From Elysia marginata (Eukaryota > Mollusca > Gastropoda > Plakobranchidae), in the NCBI GenBank assembly GCA_019649035.1, contig BMAT01006686.1, positions 119,186-151,861 of the forward strand: 32,676 bases of DNA. Direction: 5' to 3'. Positions 12,001-21,016 of this stretch are shown in pieces (position 1 is the first letter of the stretch; the number at the start of each line of letters is the position of its first letter). A model generated the notes under the pieces. It searched no databases and was not told where the DNA came from. It saw nothing but the letters and a program-made list of their open reading frames with translations. The position numbers were made by a program, and so were the translations under genes.

Positions 12001-13099
12001 TTTTAAAAAATGAATAGAAAAGATTGGGAAGAAGTAAAGCAGAGACAAGGTACAAAAGAGACTTGTGAGGGAGCATGGGATAAATGAAATTTATCTTTAA
12101 CTGTGTCAGAAGTAGTTCCAAAGCTAAAAACAATGACATTGCTCTTTGAAGCAAGTTGACCTACATTTGTTTACATTCTATTTCGTTGGTGCACATGCTG
12201 GGTGGAGGGGACAGACTCTGAATTTAGATCTAGATTCTAGATTAGTCTTTAGATCTAGATAGAACTAGATTCTGATTTTCTAGATCTGGGTACTGCTTTT
12301 TCTTGATAACACTCAAGAACCCTGATCATAATATCTTAAAATAATGTCAGTAAATTTTGTAGAAAAAACTTTCAATGCAACCATCGATTTCATGTAGCCT
12401 GGACTGAAGTCAAGATATAGGCCTATTTTTATCTGTGACAGTGGTGATGGCATCAATGTCGTCTGATGAGTAGACTAAGTTAGGTAGATCTAGACCTGTG
12501 CGGTTAAGTAATGACAAGCAAGTGCAATTCAGATATCGGCACCGAAAATCAGTTGCCTTAAAATATTGCTATGTGTTTGTATTTTGATACCCAAGTTATA
12601 TTGCATGATCTACTAACATGTTCACGAGTCTATGGGGTGTGTGTTATCTTGCATTCTTCACGCAATCGTTCCTTACAGCAAACCCTAACACAACACAAAA
12701 TCTAAGTGTGGCGGTACCAAACGAAAATTTTAATAGCCTTCAAATATATGAAATTGATGTTTTGGTATTTAAATTTCTCAGATTGTACTTAATTTGCGTC
12801 AACATAGGGTTCTCGAGAGTTTTCGAGAAAAACTACTAGATTCTAGATCTGGATCTTGGGTCAGCCAAGTGTGTAGCCTACCTAAACTAAACTTTCACCA
12901 AAAACTTACTGGACGATTCCAGATCCTTGGCAGCCTTGGCTGCTTTCTCTAGAGCCGTGGAATCGAAGGAATATTCCATTTTCGATTTCTTTTTATCATC
13001 TCCATCATTGCCACCTCCTGGAGGTGGGGGCAACGGTATCTGAGGAAAGCCACCGGTAGTTTCTGGGGGAGGTTTACCCCCACCAAATAACCAAGACAT
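96..13099 (-). CDS. ATAD3: ATAD3, mitochondrial inner-membrane AAA+ ATPase, complete coding sequence in 15 exons
   Basis: The product is an ATAD3-family AAA+ ATPase. In animals this family sits in the mitochondrial inner membrane and acts in nucleoid organisation, cristae structure and lipid/cholesterol handling. Exons in reading order: 13099-12910, 11673-11597, 10712-10551, 10215-10146, 9743-9578, 8978-8909, 8491-8336, 7124-7068, 6782-6657, 5539-5415, 4180-4129, 3592-3522, 2125-1958, 1329-1221, 371-96. All 14 introns are GT-AG and phases join without a break, giving 1875 nt (624 aa; human ATAD3A is about 590-630). It starts MSWLFGG, as known ATAD3 proteins do; an upstream in-frame codon is TTG, so the ATG at 13099 is chosen. 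Order: proline-rich N terminus (to ~35), charged coiled coil (~60-220), membrane segment (~243-268), Walker A GPPGTGKT (347-354), Walker [10 protein letters not shown] (DE at 406-407), sensor-1 Asn 449, arginine-finger motif AINDRLDE (Arg 461), and TEGLSGREI (sensor-2 region, 518-526). Odd: a Ser/Thr/Pro/Lys-rich tail of about 45 residues replaces the short vertebrate end. All catalytic residues are present. Confidence 0.97.
372..1957. other. ATAD3 introns 13 and 14
   Basis: Intron 14 (372-1220) and intron 13 (1330-1957), separated by exon 14. Apart from the C/A-rich tract at 1625-1715, I see only A/T-rich unique-looking sequence. Confidence 0.8.
1625..1715. repeat. Low-complexity C/A-rich tract with (CAA)n
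   Basis: ATAD3 intron 13. C and A homopolymers followed by CAA units. No coding or structural signal seen. Confidence 0.8.
2250..2790 (-). mobile_element. Broken LINE fragment: reverse-transcriptase core region
   Basis: It lies in ATAD3 intron 12 (2126-3521). Read on the minus strand, the segment from about 2760 to 2640 translates to [13 protein letters not shown] followed by a charged stretch. This matches the conserved RT block before the catalytic YADD box of non-LTR elements. The catalytic box follows at 2626-2606 as ADNTVLM instead of YADDTVL, directly after an in-frame stop. After it come [15 protein letters not shown] and, one frame over, an NAKKTE motif, the usual order in LINE ORF2. 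At least one stop and one frameshift are visible, so this is an old, dead, 5'- and 3'-truncated copy. The LINE clade cannot be set from this piece. Confidence 0.75.
2981..3418 (+). mobile_element. Copy 1 of a ~435 bp terminal-inverted-repeat element (MITE-like)
   Basis: Intron 12 of ATAD3. It aligns along its whole length with 21017-21448 (same orientation) and with the reverse complement of 18354-18792. Shared landmarks are CAAAATGAGTCTTAAGTCAA near the start, GGGGAGAAAATTGCATTT in the middle, and TTTCAACATG ... GATCAGG. Its left end (ATTTGACTTGCAG) is a worn form of the ends seen in the other copies; its right end is too worn to place exactly. Non-coding for the host; a minus-strand open frame here is shared with the other copies. 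Confidence 0.7.
3593..6656. other. ATAD3 introns 9-11
   Basis: Intron 11 (3593-4128): A-rich, nothing recognised. Intron 10 (4181-5414): a CCTAGGCCTAGG palindrome near 4772 and the LINE remnant at 5135-5345, nothing else recognised. Intron 9 (5540-6656): nothing recognised. Confidence 0.75.
5135..5345 (+). mobile_element. Short LINE ORF2 C-terminal remnant
   Basis: It lies in ATAD3 intron 10, about 70 bp from the exon 10 donor, and runs opposite to ATAD3. In plus-strand frames it gives [13 protein letters not shown] and, after an internal gap and frame change, [16 protein letters not shown]. This pair (basic RGRPxxxYxD, then a D-R-xx-W-R-x-LV box) is the usual C-terminal end of one group of LINE reverse transcriptases. 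The middle is lost or scrambled, so this is a decayed fragment. It corresponds to a later part of ORF2 than the pieces at 2250-2790 and 26800-27180, and could come from the same family. Confidence 0.6.
7125..10550. other. ATAD3 introns 3-7
   Basis: Intron 7 (7125-8335), intron 6 (8492-8908), intron 5 (8979-9577), intron 4 (9744-10145) and intron 3 (10216-10550). These are A/T-rich with short A runs. I recognise no gene, repeat family or structured RNA in them. Confidence 0.7.
11085..11565 (-). mobile_element. 5'-truncated L2/CR1-like LINE copy with intact 3' tail
   Basis: It lies in ATAD3 intron 2 in the same orientation as the gene. From ~11560 the minus strand encodes [18 protein letters not shown] and [13 protein letters not shown]; after a frame change near 11398 it reads [34 protein letters not shown] and [13 protein letters not shown], ending in a stop at 11195. 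These blocks are the well-known C-terminal end of L2/CR1/Rex-type LINE ORF2. The ~110 bp tail after it has the typical GCGCTTTGAG ... GCGCTATATAAATG hairpin-like 3' end, then A/T-rich sequence with ATT repeats. The 5' end is cut, as is usual for LINEs, and lies only ~30-40 bp inside the intron from the exon 2 donor. The tail is well preserved, so it is probably younger than the other LINE pieces here. Confidence 0.85.
11674..12909. other. ATAD3 intron 1
   Basis: It holds a purine-rich tract (about 11800-12060 on the plus strand, GA- and AAG-rich) and the AGATCT palindrome cluster. No exon-like or mobile-element signal otherwise. As the first intron next to the shared promoter it could hold regulatory sites, but none is identifiable by eye. 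Confidence 0.7.
12220..12300. repeat. Cluster of AGATCTAGA-type palindromes
   Basis: Within ~80 bp of ATAD3 intron 1 the motif TTAGATCTAGATTCTAGATT and variants recurs at least four times. The same AGATCT/TCTAGA motif occurs at ~605, 5890, 7597, 12840, 14910, 15285, 15382, 28082, 28747, 28900 and 29229. It is a short dispersed motif, not a tandem array. Confidence 0.65.
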
Positions 13100-13527
13100 T
13101 ACCAATAACTAAAAAAACAACGGCAGTTTGTAATCTCGAGCACAAAAAGAGGTCTGGTTTCAGGGTGTCAGTTTTGAAAAACCTTGAAATTTTAACAGAA
13201 ATGTTTGACTTTCAAAGATTGCACCATGCAAAATTTCACGTGGGGTTACCGGGTTAGTTTACGCTAGAGGACTTTGCGCATGGTTTTCGGTTGTTTTGTA
13301 AGATTTCTAAAAAGTTGGAATCAAATAGGGCTTCAGTACAAAGTAACCATAAATTCTTATGTGTTCGTTTCAGAGAAAATATTTTGACTTTTCAAAAACC
13401 CTAATCAACATTATCGATCATCATGTAAACATTGGTTGTCAAACTGCTGATTTTTTTTTAGGCCTGTCAGCGACACTTTTTCATGAAAGCATAATTTCTA
13501 AGCAAGTGTACTAATTTGTTTGCGGAA
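13100..13527. promoter_or_regulatory. Shared head-to-head promoter of ATAD3 and the folate-receptor-like gene
   Basis: Only 428 bp separate the ATAD3 start codon (minus strand, 13099) from the start codon of the plus-strand gene (13528). Both 5' UTRs and both promoters must fit here unless a non-coding first exon lies further away. I see no convincing TATA box at a sensible distance on either strand. The stretch is less A/T-homopolymeric than the neighbouring introns. Inference: a bidirectional promoter. Transcription start sites cannot be placed from sequence alone. Confidence 0.55.
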
Positions 13528-15687
13528 ATGATTCAGTTTGACATTTCATTACCCTTTTGGTTGATGATAGCCATTAGTGTTTTATTACATTTAAGCGCGA
13601 TCGCTATAGAACTAGAAGAGGGAGGCACGGACAGTGATGGAAACCCATTGCTCTTTGAAGCAGAAGAACAGGGACACAAATGTTCTTATTTTTGTAAGTG
13701 CAATGAGATTGGATCAACGAACTATAGCTGGCATATATCATAGATCTATATTACAAACTCTCTTGTCTGAGATTTTAGTATTATTAATTGCACAGTTCTT
13801 TTGTTTTCCTGATCAAGATTAAGGCTGCCAGTATCTGTCCTACTCCTAGGTCAGGCTAGGATAGCAAATAACTAATTTAAAACACAGGTCTGCCTAGATT
13901 TGAAACATGCACAGCCTCAATAAGAGATAACTCTAGAGTTATTTGCCATTGCCTTTATTGAAAGAACTCATTCGACTATAAAATAAGCTTCAGGCTATCT
14001 ATGAAAAAAAGCTTTACCTATTACTTACATGAACTCAATGAATAGGCCTATAAGACCATGTTCTCCCCCCCCCCCCTTTTTTTTTCCTTCTCTGTTTACT
14101 TTCCTTGTGTTGTACCTGTACTTGGCTTTACACCTACATATCAACTTCCATTTCCTAACTCAATGAGTCTCATGCAGTATCTACCACCCAAAAAGGCACA
14201 ATATATTGGCCAGATTGAACACCGCGCCTTCCTATTGCTAGACACCTCCTCTTTCTCTCCCTCTCCCCCCTAGCTAAAATAGGAAAAAATAAGAAGAAAA
14301 GACAATCATTTTTTTCATTTGGAACTGCTTAAGAATTATTTGATACATTAAAGTGATACATAAAAAATTCTGTTTTACAAAGCACCCAATGTCGCGATTC
14401 CTTGAGAAAGGCTATTAACACAAGAAATATTTCTTTGCTGCACTCAGATTTTAATGGGTACCCGTTTTAACTATGCATTAAACAACTTCTTTGTCTTATG
14501 TGTCTCATTGTTAGTAAATGGTATCGTAGATTTAAAAAAACACAGGGCTTGAAATAGACCGCGGCAATTTGCCGTGGTGCCCTTGCAGTTTGCCATAATG
14601 CCCTCAAAATCAGAGGGTCAACCACGGCAATTTTTGCCGTGCCCTTGTTTTGTTTTGTTGAAAATAAAATATACCGGTAACTACATAAACTATGGTGAAA
14701 AACAAAGACATGCTGACCATCAATTCAGTCGAAGTACAGAAGGCCTATATAGAACGTGGTTTTAGATTGAGATACGGTTCAATCTCGCGCCGGGTCTTGT
14801 GCCCTCATCACCAGCCCTGACCTTGACCGATCTTCCGTTGGCTAGATCTGCGGTGAGCGAAGTTTTACAAATGCAATAAGAGTTGATGTTAATGATAGCG
14901 TTAACGCATCTAAGCTTAGATCTAAATCCTACTGTCTTGAGTGTTTTCTATGTATTCCCATACAAGCGTTTTTATTGATCGATGCATAGCGTCGCCGACG
15001 CGTAGAGGGCAGGGGGAGAGGTTGCAAAAATTATAGGTCTACAAGTACAAGTGGGCAGTAATGAATGAAAGTCCGTTAACCCTTGCACAGGGAATTTCTT
15101 GGAAATTGCAAGGGCCGTAATGCATCTCGAAGTTTTGCGCGTTCTGTTTTCTGCATTTTGCGCTGCACTGACCAAGAGCCACTATACCGCCAAAGAAAAC
15201 GAAGGTGTCTGGGTCAAAGCACCGAAAAATGGCTAGAAATTTGATGCATATATCCATTATATGCTAAGATTTGATAAAATGTAGATCTACATGTACTTCA
15301 TACGAGTACCGTATTATTGAAATCAAATAATTAACCATATCAATATTGGGCTACTAACGGAGATCCGCTGTATATTACAAAAGATCTAGATCTAGTCAAA
15401 CAATAGTTTTAATACTGCTGTGAGTGTGAGTGTTTGAGGTATTGAGGAATAGGTAGATAGATAGAGAGAGAGAAGGGGAGAAATATTTGAATTCATGATA
15501 AATGTAGGCCAAGGTAGTTTTAGACTTCGATACCACTCACTTTACTATAATATGATGGAGTGAAACTATTCAGCTCATCTTTATCATCGCCTGCCAGAAT
15601 CATATGCTTCTCCTGCATCCACATCATCAACACCTCAAATTTTATCATCATCCTCATCAACATGAGTAGCAAAATCATAATAATCAC

Positions 15688-15722
<35 letters not shown>

Positions 15723-18700
15723 ATGAAAACCTCAGCATCAACATCAGAACCACACAAAATAGAGAAGAAAAAGACAAAAATTGTCACTGGCAGTATAAAA
15801 TTGTGGAAATTGTGGAATCTGGAGTGACTAAGGTGCACCACATTTGAAAACATTTTCGTCATGAGTCTTCTGTTCCACATGCAGAGAACAGTCACTGTCA
15901 CTGTGTCAGCAAAGCAGCAATATTTGGGGATCAGTGCATTATAAAGAGATGAATAAAAAATAAAGAAAGGTACTTCAGTGGCACATGTGAAGTCAGAGGC
16001 ACGTAAGAAAAATATCTTGATGAGAAGAGTTGGCATTATAAACAACCTTTAAGAAGATGGATCAGGCAGAGGTGGAAAGATTAAAGAAGAATGTTACTAT
16101 TGTTAGCCTTTTGTTTAATGCCATTAAACTGGGATTTACTTATTCTAATTCTGTTTATAGTTACTCTTCTTTACATATTTTTAAAATAAACAAAGACCCT
16201 ATCTATACTTGTGTATAGAGCAAGGAAAAAATTGTGTTGTTATTTATACAAACGCTGTGATTCCTTAATTTGTTGCTAATTTTAATCAACAAAATGATCA
16301 CCTATAATTTTGCCTTGGTGCCCAAGCAAATTGCCTCGGTGCCCTCTGATTTTCAGGCCTTACCGAGGCAATTTTTGCTTGCCCTTCTGAAAACCTAATT
16401 CAAGCCCTGAAAACATCCCCATCTCATATGGATGATGGATTATTTTGAATTTTCATATTTTTTAAAATCATATATTCAACCCTGACGTGCAAATTAATTG
16501 TGATTAGTTTTGAGCATGCCTTGGAATTGAGGTTCTGGTGAAAAAAATTCACCTCTTCCTTTTTTTATAGTTAAATGTAAAAAATTTGGGTTATACTCTT
16601 TGGTAAGGATGCTTCTACCTTGTGATTTTTCTTAATCATCCTTTTGAGAGACTTAGATAAATTACAAAAATAAATTTATTTTTAGCTAAAATATTATAGA
16701 GGCCTACAAAAAAACTTTCATCTTGAAATATGTTTATATTCATCACAATTTCAGACAATGAGCGATCCCCACAGCCTGAGGGCGGGCTGGTTAACTGCAC
16801 ATGGTACACATCTAAGTCATGCTGCAAGAGGACAGAAGTGACCTCTGTGTTTGCAGCCATGGACCCACTGTATGGAGCTACCAAACTGTGTCGCAACTAC
16901 ATCAACTACCTAATGTGCTTCTTCTGCAGCCCTGATCAGGGAAGATTCTACAAGTCTAACAAGTGAGAATACTCTTAGATCAGGATAGAAGAAATAAAAA
17001 GAAAGCACAGTGATTACATGGTAAAAACTGTGTTTCTTTGACTGAGGGGCAAAAGCTAAAGGTGCTGAAGCTATTGTAAGTCCAAGTTTCAAACCATACA
17101 AGATGAAAGCAATTTTTAGGTCATTTTAGTATTTCAGCCTACTTCAATCTAAAATAAAATTGCCTTAAATTCTTCAATCTTAAATGGAAAAGTTTATTTC
17201 GTATTTTTTTCAATACAAAGATGGAGACTTATAATCACAATAGTACATGTACACATACATTATTCTTAAAATTTGTAAAACTTGTGGTAAATGGTCTTTT
17301 TATCATGAAAACCTAAATACAATGAAGTATTCATGCTGTAAATAGTTCTTATATTCACTCTTTGAATTATTTCACTGATGGCGTTTTATGTCAATATATT
17401 TGATTTTGTGGGTTCAATTTCTTTGAGTTTAAGAGCCCTATGACTCATCAATTGATATGCAAATGATTTGAAAAACTATTCTTAATAGTTTTTAAAATTA
17501 AAGTTTCAGTCTTGTGAGTGTTGGTTTTTGTATATAAAAATGATTGAGAAATTAATTTCCTTTAATTCACAGCAAAACAAAACTAAGGTCCCAAAGATTT
17601 TGCTATTTTTTACAAACATTTTTGTAAACCAAGTGTGCTTTAAAAATTGTCTGGGTGTTTTTAATTTTCCATTAAAATTATTTTATTCTTTGACATATCG
17701 TGTCTCTTTTGATCTACTTTTGTACTGTAATAAAGCTATAACATATCTATAGAGAGAAAAAAAATATTCTTCTTTGAGTTTGCGAAATTGTGATAAATTT
17801 GTTGTTTCTGTCAAAAGGTTTTCATCCAGTCAAATGGCTCTCACTGCTTGAAATACCTTCCAAAAGAAAGCTATTTTAATTCTGACTTCATTGGCCTATA
17901 TTGAGTGTCTATTCCTTAATCAAATATACATGATATGAGATTATAAAGAGTAGTATCATATGGCAATCTTCTACATTTTGCTCTAAAACCCTTGGCCTTT
18001 TGAAAGTTATTTTAGAAAATAAAATGTTTTTGATTATTTTTTTTTGTACAAGTGTTCATATTGTTTTATTGATCATGTTTTTTTTTTTGTTCTAACTTTC
18101 TCAAGGGTGCATGTTTGCTTGGAGTACTGTGAATCCTTGTATGAAGAGTGCAAAAATGCTGGCTTCAACAACATGTTAATCGGTCAGTAACTTTGCTTCT
18201 TCTTTTCATGTTTTAAGACAATTTTAATTTTACACTTTGTCTACTCTCAATCATGTGACTAAAATGTTTTTTTTTTTAACTATTACACTGAGTATGTCTG
18301 CATTTACACTTTTGTTCTACACAAAAGTCAGTGTTGGGGTGTACAAACCCAACATATGTCTCGCATTCTGTCCAAATGAGTTGCAAGTCGAATAGCTTAG
18401 TTTTGAGATATAGGGCTTTTAAAGTTTAGTGGGTGTTCTAAAGTCAAATTTTTTTTTTACTCTAGATATTAACGCTAAAACCATTTCTAACCAATTTTCA
18501 CACCTAATTCATGTTGAAATTTCATGTTTTATGGGTTTAGTTTTATTTGGTATGTTCCTAAGGTCTCAAATCTTTATAGTTGTTTAAACTTTTAAGTTGT
18601 GTTTTCTCCCTTTTTAGAAATTCCACAAGTCTTAACTCTTCTGACTTCAAACGGCTATAACTTCATACAGAAGCATGATAGAGCTTTTCTGTTGTATTTA

Positions 18701-19735
18701 GAAGTAGAGAAAACAAGCTTTTCTGTGATGCCAACATCTGACTACCTTCCAACTTCGACTTAATAATCATCCTGACTGGTTGCAAGACATATTATATTTG
18801 CCTTATTATTTAAATTTCCTTATTTTGTTTGTTCTCGCAATCATTTTTCTTTTCTATTCAATCTCAAGATGCACTGTACAGAGAATTTTTAAGACTCAAG
18901 TTTTAATGATAAAAAAGCCTCTTGACTTGACCTTCTATTAGCTATGAACCAAATCCCCCCAATTTCTGTATTCCAACAAATTTTTTTTTTTCTATATTTT
19001 CAATATATCTGTATCCCTAAAATTTACACATAGCTCAAATTTCTATTATTTAGATTGCAATGTTTCAAACCAGTCTCATTTCAAAACTGCGTATTTTCAT
19101 TTGTTTTCAAGAGAAGATTTTTTATTGCATGAGATGTTTTTTCATGAAAAATGGGAAAAAAAAGAAACTGTATTTTATTGTAGAGATAGAATTTTTGTCT
19201 TTGTTTATCTGAGGAGCCGAACTAGCTTGCAGTGTAAACAAACCACCACTTATTAAAAGGACTTCTAAAGCTTTTCTCAGGAAAACTTAAGTTTGTTCCA
19301 CTACTTGAATGTTTGTCTCATCAAAGTATAAAATATGGTTAACTGAAATAAAAATTTGAATTCAAGGAATGACTGCTATAGTGATTTAGCATTGTTGCAG
19401 AGGCCTTGCAAGTGTCACATGTTTCACAACTTTGTAAGATTTCATTTTTTTTTTCATGTCAGTAGTCACATATATATATCCATTTTCCCCCTCAGTATCA
19501 TTATAATTTCACTACGTGTCCTCAAGCAATTTGTTTCTCTCTGTTTTCTATTGCAGGAGAGGCATATGCTAATGGAACTTCGTTTTGTGAGGCTCAAAAC
19601 TTTGAAGTTGTGGAAAACTCGGACTGCTTCAAATTCAACCCAAATGTTTTTGGTTCTTCCATGAAAATAACTCCACTATCCTTACAAGCTTTTTTCATGC
19701 TTTCGGTTTTTTCCCGAAAAGTGTTATTGTTATAG
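13528..19735 (+). CDS. Secreted/GPI-anchored-like cysteine-rich protein with a folate-receptor-like domain, 4 coding exons
   Basis: Exons 13528-13693, 16755-16962, 18106-18182 and 19557-19735 have GT-AG borders and join in phase to 209 codons plus a stop. The ATG at 13528 is chosen because the upstream in-frame codon is TTG and a signal peptide follows directly: hydrophobic residues 8-27. The mature part has 12 cysteines (52, 70, 78, 79, 101, 110, 113, 129, 133, 140, 161, 174). Their pattern, with SCCKRTE, MCFFCSPDQG and then CLEYCESLYEEC, is the layout seen in folate receptor and HHIP-type domains (CC, CxxCSP, CxxxCxxxxxxC). N-glycosylation sequons lie at 69-71 (NCT) and 156-158 (NGT). The last ~22 residues are mostly hydrophobic after a Gly-Ser-Ser, which suggests a GPI signal, though an internal Arg-Lys weakens it. 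Ligand unknown: I infer an extracellular binding role, not folate binding. It is divergent from vertebrate folate receptors and shorter. An ordinary secreted protein is the alternative. Confidence 0.85.
14543..16409. mobile_element. hAT-like non-autonomous DNA transposon, 1867 bp
   Basis: Intron 1 of the folate-receptor-like gene. The ends are CAGGGCTTGAAATAG (left) and the complement of CAGGGCTTGAATTAG (right): 14 of 15 bases match. The hexamer AAAACA lies directly outside both ends (14537-14542 and 16410-16415), an apparent target-site duplication. Inside each end lie matching subterminal motifs: GGCAATTT/AAATTGCC hairpins, GGTGCCC, and AAATCAGAGGG. CAGGG ends with subterminal repeats are typical of hAT elements, whose duplications are normally 8 bp; a 6-bp match may be a worn 8-mer. 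No transposase motif is seen. The interior carries (ATC)n and GA repeats and one exon-like segment. The clean ends suggest moderate youth. Confidence 0.75.
15684..15723. repeat. (ATC)n microsatellite
   Basis: About 13 near-perfect ATC units, with further degenerate ATC/TCA units from ~15630, inside the hAT-like element. It creates poly-Asp and poly-Met reading frames that are not genes. Confidence 0.95.
16963..18105. other. Intron 2 of the folate-receptor-like gene
   Basis: A/T-rich; no repeat or coding signal recognised. The open frame at 17528-17752 has no known motif and is in non-coding-like AT-rich sequence. Confidence 0.75.
18354..18792 (-). mobile_element. Copy 2 of the ~435 bp inverted-repeat element, opposite orientation
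   Basis: Intron 3 of the folate-receptor-like gene. The two ends are ATATGTCTCGCA on the left and TGCAAGACATAT on the right, inverted repeats of about 12 bp with one mismatch. The element is flanked by TA on each side, consistent with a TA target duplication of the Tc1/mariner type. Length is about 435 bp. Too short to encode a transposase, so non-autonomous. It is the best copy for defining the ends. Confidence 0.75.
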
Positions 19736-19877
19736 CGACCACAGCTAGAAAAGCCTAGAACTAGCTATGTACATATATCTTCTTATGGTGATTGAGTGTT
19801 TAAATATAGTAGACCATGTATTTGTGATTCTTCCCCTGATAAATAAGAGAGAGAGAAGCACTCTTGAGTTTTATCCA

Positions 19878-20065
19878 GAGTACTTTGATCACACCTTATT
19901 ATAAAGGGGATAAACCATAAGAGTTTCATCTACTCATCAGGGGTAATTTTATCAGCCCCAATTGCTATATAGCAGGTGGAATGAGAAAAGTACTTCGGAT
20001 GCATGGATTGAAATACTTATGGTTTTTCCCTCTCTCTAATAATAGAGCAGCGACAAAAGTACTCC
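19878..20065. repeat. Long imperfect inverted repeat (hairpin) downstream of the folate-receptor-like stop codon
   Basis: The left arm (19878-19930: AGAGTACTTTG, then GGGGATAAACCATAAGAG) pairs imperfectly with the right arm (20006-20065: CTTATGGTTTTTCCC, then CAAAAGTACTCCT). The best block pairs about 20 of 25 bases around CCATAAG/CTTATGG. The loop is about 75 bp. It could be a small foldback transposon or a structured 3' UTR element. Confidence 0.55.
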
Positions 20066-20608
20066 TCAATGCACTGATACCATGTAAAAACATGGTACGC
20101 TGATACTAAAGAGTTAAAATGTCTCCTTTACTTAAGTCTCGTCATTTGTTTATTTTATATATTTTTGGAGCAAAAGTTTTCAATTTATCTAACAATGTTT
20201 TGTTCATTTACTTAGTGTTTTTATTCTGGCAAGTAGCTTTAATTGTATAATTTTGATTTAAAACATTTAATGTACATATATATAGCTCTTTGATACATGC
20301 ACTTAAAACTTAAATGGATTTGGATGAAGCAAAATTCTATTAGAAGTTTTATTTCGTTTGATTCATTTTTTGTGCCAGTTCTTTCACAGTTTAGTCCACT
20401 TACATGGACAGCAAGTTTTTGATGCTTTGACATGTTTTGCCATGATGGAATTTTTTCCTCTACAATTACAAAATAATTTCTGTTACTTATACTGTGGTTA
20501 TATTGACTTTGTACTGGCCTTTTTTGCTTTATCGGTCTGGTGACTACTGAATTGTTTTAAAAAATACCTTTAAAAAAAAAAGATAAAAACTTAAAAAAGT
20601 AAGGAAAG

Positions 20609-20614
20609 AATAAA
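20609..20614 (+). promoter_or_regulatory. Candidate AATAAA poly(A) signal of the folate-receptor-like gene
   Basis: This is the first canonical plus-strand AATAAA I find after the stop codon at 19735. It would give a 3' UTR of about 0.9 kb containing the hairpin at 19878-20065. A variant signal nearer the stop cannot be excluded. Confidence 0.25.
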
Positions 20615-21016
20615 CAAATTGTGGCATTATACATAAAATGATTTTATTCACTAACTGACTAAGAAAAAAAAGAAGGAAGAATACCAACCCAGCAAAGCAA
20701 ATTGGTGCCAAGATCGTTTCCCCATTACAAAAAAAAGGAAAGTAATCTGTTTTAATCAATGGAGTCAGCGTCATTGGCCTCTCCTTTTTCTTTTCTCCTT
20801 ATCTTTGTATTTTATTTATTGACATTACATTGATCTCCAAAGGCATGTTGATATAAGCGGATTACACTGGGTTTTTTATGACCAGCTTGAACTATTTTAT
20901 TATATTCAATAGTCCTTAAAGCCTTTGTCCGTTGATTGTTTCTTTATGACATGACAAAAGAGCGTATTATAAAAATAAGTAGTGCATTATCGCTACAATA
21001 GCCAGTAAGATTGGTT

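Noticed and set aside
14972-15257. Two overlapping minus-strand frames with several cysteines
   Set aside because: Cysteine spacing fits no zinc-finger pattern I know; both frames overlap inside the hAT-like element and neither has family similarity I can name.
15635-16045. 136-codon minus-strand open frame with a run of aspartates
   Set aside because: The run is the (ATC)n microsatellite read in reverse; the rest is low-complexity and lies inside the hAT-like element. No known motif.
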